From NCBI RefSeq assembly GCF_031846525.1, contig NZ_JAVRHM010000003.1:124001-188000 (forward strand): a stretch of DNA of 64,000 nucleotides. Direction: 5' to 3'. A model generated the notes under the pieces. It was not told where the DNA came from. It worked only from the letters and a program-made list of their open reading frames with translations, and did no database searches. Source of the stretch: Autumnicola patrickiae (GTDB lineage: Bacteria > Bacteroidota > Bacteroidia > Flavobacteriales > Flavobacteriaceae). The position numbers and the translations under genes were made by a program. The first letter of the stretch is position 1, and each line of letters begins with the position of its first letter. Positions 62,765-64,000 of the stretch are shown one piece after another.

Positions 62765-64000
62765 TGGCAAAAGGATCCTCTGCCCTTGATCGATTATATG
62801 GATTGTTAAAACTCGACAGGAGAGATGTACTGCAAACAATCTATTATGCAATTTTCGCCGGTTTGCTTAACCTTTCGGTTCCACTTGGAATTCAGGCAAT
62901 TGTAAACCTTATTCAGGGCGGTCGTGTAAGTACTTCCTGGATTGTACTGGTTGTACTGGTTACCCTGGCTGTTGGTTTTGTTGGGGTTTTGGAACTAATG
63001 CAGGTGCGGATTGTAGAAAACCTGCAGCAAAAAATATTCACGAGGTCTGCTTTTGAACTTACCTACAGATTTCCGAAGATAAAAATGGAAGAACTAAACT
63101 CCTCCTATCCTCCGGAACTTGCTAATCGGTTTTTTGATACCATTGATGTGCAGAAAGGTGTGGCAAAACTTGTGCTTGATTTTCCGGCGGCTTTATTACA
63201 AATCTTTTTTGGATTAATTCTGCTTTCCTTGTATCATCCGTTCTTTATAATATACGGTTTTTTGCTGGTCATTCTTCTGTGGCTTGTTTTTAAATTTACA
63301 GCCCGTAGGGGTTTGGATACCAGCCTGGACGAATCTAAAAATAAATATAAAGTTGCGCACTGGCTTCAGGAAATGGCCCGAGCTCTTATTAGCTTTAAAA
63401 TTTCGGGCAAAACAAGCCTTGCAATGAAAAAGAGCGATTCGTTAACAAATAAATATCTTGTAGCTCGTGAAAGTCATTTCGGCGTGTTAAAAATTCAGTA
63501 CATAAAACTTATTATTTTTAAAGTGCTGGTTACGGGAGGTCTTTTGGTAATTGGCGGTATGCTTGTTTTAAATCAGGAAATGAATATCGGGCAGTTTGTA
63601 GCTGCGGAAATTATAATTCTTCTTATAATGGGATCTGTGGAAAAGCTTATAAAAGGCCTTCCTACCGTTTACGACCTTTTAACTTCTTTGGAAAAAATAG
63701 GACAGGTGGTAGACAGGGATCTTGAAAAAACTGAAGGTGAAAATACGCTTTCTGAGCTTCCTTTAACAGTAGAATTATCTGATGTTTCTTATACTGCTTC
63801 TAATGGAAACCGGATTATCTTAAAAAATATATCCTTTACAATTCCCGCAGGCAAAAAAATACTCATTAAAGGATCTAACGGAAGTGGACGAACCACATTA
63901 TTAAAAGTAATTGCCGGAATTCTTGAACCAACCAAAGGACAGATGTATATTAATAATCTTTCCCTAAAGAGTTTAAAAATTAACCAGTACCGTGGCCGTT
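62764..64000 (+). CDS. ABC transporter (membrane-ATPase fusion), 3' end beyond the window
   Basis: The frame from ATG 62764 runs 412 codons to the right edge. Residues about 20-290 are a six-helix ABC membrane domain; residues about 325-412 begin the ATPase domain. Its Walker A reads GSNGSGRTTLL, with Arg in place of the invariant Lys. The Q-loop, signature and Walker B lie beyond the window. Half-transporter length suggests a homodimer or a type I exporter. Position after a TetR regulator suggests an export pump whose inducer is sensed by TetR. The Arg substitution is read directly from CGA at 63889-63891. Confidence 0.88.
   Translation, partial: MAKGSSALDRLYGLLKLDRRDVLQTIYYAIFAGLLNLSVPLGIQAIVNLIQGGRVSTSWIVLVVLVTLAVGFVGVLELMQVRIVENLQQKIFTRSAFELTYRFPKIKMEELNSSYPPELANRFFDTIDVQKGVAKLVLDFPAALLQIFFGLILLSLYHPFFIIYGFLLVILLWLVFKFTARRGLDTSLDESKNKYKVAHWLQEMARALISFKISGKTSLAMKKSDSLTNKYLVARESHFGVLKIQYIKLIIFKVLVTGGLLVIGGMLVLNQEMNIGQFVAAEIIILLIMGSVEKLIKGLPTVYDLLTSLEKIGQVVDRDLEKTEGENTLSELPLTVELSDVSYTASNGNRIILKNISFTIPAGKKILIKGSNGSGRTTLLKVIAGILEPTKGQMYINNLSLKSLKINQYRGR

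Overview
The window looks like a chromosomal segment of a Bacteroidetes bacterium of the Flavobacteriaceae type. Evidence: a SusC/SusD pair, lipoproteins with acidic residues right after the lipobox cysteine, a fused SerB-SerA enzyme, AT-rich spacers, and several spacers with the Bacteroidetes -7 element TAnnTTTG. No rRNA, tRNA, CRISPR array, transposase or phage gene was seen. Genus-level assignment is not possible from reading alone.

Region 1 (1-29303) is a large polysaccharide utilisation locus whose gene set fits acetylated galactoglucomannan. Minus-strand core: AraC-type regulator, GH5 lipoprotein, SusC, SusD, two surface glycan-binding-type lipoproteins and a GH27 alpha-galactosidase. 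A left minus-strand arm carries GH9, GH26 and the start of an unrecognised secreted protein. A plus-strand exported 2-epimerase sits between them. A plus-strand arm carries GH26, a sodium/solute symporter, a GH130 phosphorylase, a cytoplasmic 2-epimerase, another GH26 lipoprotein and GH3; a convergent minus pair encodes a SASA-type acetylesterase and a CE2-like esterase. Inferred route: surface GH26/GH5/GH9 cleavage, SusCD uptake, periplasmic trimming (GH27, GH3, esterases), symport of disaccharides, 2-epimerisation of mannobiose to mannosyl-glucose, then phosphorolysis by GH130.

Region 2 (29394-38484) is mostly housekeeping: two Rossmann-fold enzymes, SerB-SerA, a hemolysin III-type membrane protein and SbcD/SbcC.

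Region 3 (38753-57126) is the most unusual part. A run of stress-type genes (two ferritin-like helical proteins, a FAD-Rieske oxidoreductase, a metallo-beta-lactamase-fold protein, a Zn-alcohol dehydrogenase) is followed after a strong terminator by a tightly packed twelve-gene glyco-cassette: SDR, NDP-sugar epimerase, a fusion of a clan-A glycoside-hydrolase-like domain to a CDP-paratose-2-epimerase-like domain, an MDR dehydrogenase, a Gfo/Idh oxidoreductase, four glycosyltransferases, a methyltransferase, a 94-residue protein, a UDP-glucuronate decarboxylase and an overlapping small membrane protein. There is no recognisable flippase, polymerase or priming transferase, so the product is more likely a small glycoside, a glycolipid or a protein-linked glycan than a Wzx/Wzy polymer.

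Region 4 (57127-64000) holds a 51-bp direct repeat, an MFS transporter, a 605-residue protein resembling a divergent nitronate-monooxygenase barrel, an exported Dabb-like protein, a broken membrane-protein gene, and a TetR regulator with a readable promoter/operator driving a truncated ABC transporter whose Walker A lysine is replaced by arginine.
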